Assembly: GCF_030056815.1 (NCBI RefSeq)
Contig: NZ_JASHKR010000002.1
Location: 62,001-126,000 of the forward strand
DNA: 64,000 nt
Direction of reading: 5' to 3'
Source: Rhodococcus sp. IEGM 1379
GTDB lineage: Bacteria; Actinomycetota; Actinomycetes; Mycobacteriales; Mycobacteriaceae
In this document: positions 63,068-64,000 of the stretch, piece after piece
Layout: every line of letters starts with the position of its first letter
Position numbering within the stretch: the stretch's first letter is position 1
Made by a program: the position numbers and the translations under genes
The notes under the pieces: generated by a model
Databases searched by the model: none
Seen by the model: the letters and a program-made list of their open reading frames with translations, nothing else
Told to the model about the DNA's origin: nothing

Positions 63068-63869
63068 ACCGAGCACGCACACATATCCGATCATGAACGT
63101 GGATGACGTCCATATCGTCTATCCAGGAGCATCTTTTGGTTCCAAGACGCACGCGGTACGCGGTATCACCCTTGAAGTCGTGAAGGGGGAGACCTTGGGG
63201 TTGGTGGGTGAATCCGGTTCCGGTAAGTCCAGTCTGGCTCGTGCGATGGCCGGGCTGGAGAAGGTCCATGCAGGTTCCATTTCGTACTTGGGTCAGCCGC
63301 TGCCGTCGAACCTTCGGTTGCCTCGAAGCACTCGCCTGGATCTACAGATGGTCTTCCAGGACCCGGGCAGTGCACTCAACCGGCGCAGACGCATCGGCAG
63401 CGCGCTCGCCGATGCTCTCGGTGTTCGAACCGGTAAGGCCGGGTCGTCCGATGCTGTGGCCACTCTGCTGGAATCGGTCGGATTGCCAGCGTCGTTTGCG
63501 CACCGATATCCGTCGGAGGCTTCCGGCGGTCAGTTGCAACGGGTGGTCATAGCGAGGGCGCTTGCCGCGCAGCCACAGGTTCTTATTGCCGATGAACCCG
63601 TATCCGCTCTTGACGTGTCGGTTCAGGCGCAGGTCCTCGATTTGTTGGTCGAGCTTCGGGCTCGGTTGGAGTTGACGATCGTGTTCGTCTCCCACGATCT
63701 GGGTGTCGTTCGACATATGTGTGACCGAATTGCTGTGATGCGCAACGGGTTGCTGGTTGAAATCGGAGATGCCGAACAGGTAGTGACCGTTCCCTCTGAC
63801 CCGTATACACAGATGTTGCTCGACGCGGTTCCCGATCTCGACGAGTTCACTCACGTTACGGCGAATTGA
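63060..63869 (+). CDS. Peptide-type ABC transporter ATPase
   Basis: This 269-residue ATPase belongs to the oligopeptide/dipeptide (OppF/DppF) group: Walker A GESGSGKSS, signature SGGQLQRVVIARAL, Walker B VLIADEPVSALD and switch histidine in VSHDLGV. In intact clusters such a gene is preceded by permease and a first ATPase gene, which are missing here; a truncated amidohydrolase sits before it instead, as if a segment had been deleted. ATG 63060 follows AAGGAAGG. Energy-coupled uptake of the pathway substrate is the likely original role. Confidence 0.85.
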   Translation: MTEPSTHTYPIMNVDDVHIVYPGASFGSKTHAVRGITLEVVKGETLGLVGESGSGKSSLARAMAGLEKVHAGSISYLGQPLPSNLRLPRSTRLDLQMVFQDPGSALNRRRRIGSALADALGVRTGKAGSSDAVATLLESVGLPASFAHRYPSEASGGQLQRVVIARALAAQPQVLIADEPVSALDVSVQAQVLDLLVELRARLELTIVFVSHDLGVVRHMCDRIAVMRNGLLVEIGDAEQVVTVPSDPYTQMLLDAVPDLDEFTHVTAN

Positions 63870-63924
63870 AGAATCGCATCCTGCGTAACACCCCTGTTAA
63901 CAAGTGGATGCGTTAAGGCATCTA

Positions 63925-63934
63925 TTGGATCCAA
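63925..63934. promoter_or_regulatory. Perfect TTGGATCCAA palindrome
   Basis: TTGGATCCAA is a 10-bp perfect palindrome 46 bases before the last start codon of the window, the complete form of the motif seen between the GMC and Rieske genes. Confidence 0.55.
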
Positions 63935-63979
63935 CCTGCTACGTTCGACACAGCGATCCGGTGAATGGGAGAAACTCAG

Positions 63980-64000
63980 ATGACGTTTTCGAAGTGGCGT
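63980..64000 (+). CDS. Start of a gene cut by the window end
   Basis: ATG 63980 has GGGAGAAA six bases upstream and encodes MTFSKWR before the window ends. The basic start could be a signal peptide of an ABC substrate-binding protein, which would fit the preceding ATPase, but seven residues cannot show that. Confidence 0.55.

Overview
The window is high-GC actinobacterial chromosome, most likely a Rhodococcus of the R. erythropolis group. Supporting this are many GTG starts, short ATGA/GTGA stop-start overlaps, a mycothiol-dependent formaldehyde dehydrogenase (mscR) followed by its usual metallo-beta-lactamase neighbour, the actinobacterial benABCDKRE/catABC arrangement with LuxR-type benR and IclR-type catR, and remnants resembling the Rhodococcus qsd quorum-quenching locus. 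I see no rRNA, tRNA, CRISPR array, insertion sequence or phage gene. No stretch over about 300 bases lacks a gene or a recognisable decayed gene.

Layout. 0-5 kb: a diguanylate cyclase, then a SoxR-controlled efflux pump facing soxR across a textbook SoxR operator, then a GntR regulator with an ABC ATPase. 5.1-7.85 kb: a decayed region with remnants of a TetR gene, a phosphotriesterase-like lactonase, an acyl-CoA ligase and an SDR, around one intact small monooxygenase. 7.85-13.8 kb: a YhgE/Pip membrane protein, a GyrI-like protein, a PASTA-like lipoprotein, a secreted DUF4185 protein and an unusual HATPase-LuxR hybrid regulator. 13.9-17.6 kb: a ferric-iron ABC importer (fbpABC-like). 17.7-19.5 kb: mscR plus a metallo-hydrolase. 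19.5-21 kb: a truncated alpha/beta hydrolase facing a truncated TesB thioesterase. 21-25.1 kb: the kynurenine branch (Lrp regulator, kynB, kynU, permease). 25-28.4 kb: a dienelactone hydrolase-like protein, two PLP enzymes and a small membrane protein. 28.4-29.3 kb: decayed SDR and TetR genes.

29.3-44 kb: an orphan zinc metallochaperone (aztD-like), then the benzoate operon on the minus strand (benA-B-C-D-K-R-E), then catR facing catABC across twin palindromic operators. Benzoate enters through BenK and BenE, BenABC and BenD convert it to catechol, and CatABC take catechol through muconate and muconolactone. KynB and KynU yield anthranilate, which could also reach catechol if a suitable dioxygenase exists. 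44-53.5 kb: a hypothetical protein, an NDMA-type alcohol dehydrogenase, a secreted cholesterol oxidase, a PucR-type regulator, an ABC1/UbiB kinase-like protein, and a LysR regulator facing a BASS-family transporter.

53.4-64 kb: two divergent gene sets around one regulatory region. One side has a GMC oxidoreductase, an MFS permease and a small membrane protein. The other has a Rieske oxygenase, a glutamine-synthetase-like ligase, a cyclase-family hydrolase, a gamma-glutamyltransferase-like hydrolase, an opposing cytidine deaminase-like gene, a truncated amidohydrolase and a peptide-type ABC ATPase. This looks like an undescribed catabolic system using a gamma-glutamylated intermediate. The same TTGGATCCAA-like palindrome lies in the central regulatory region and before the last gene.

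Two observations stand out. The actinobacterial-type BenC carries an FCD (GntR-type ligand-binding) domain fused to the reductase. At about seven places two gene remnants are joined abruptly, three of them head-to-head losses of both 5' ends; this is either strong local genome decay or misassembly.
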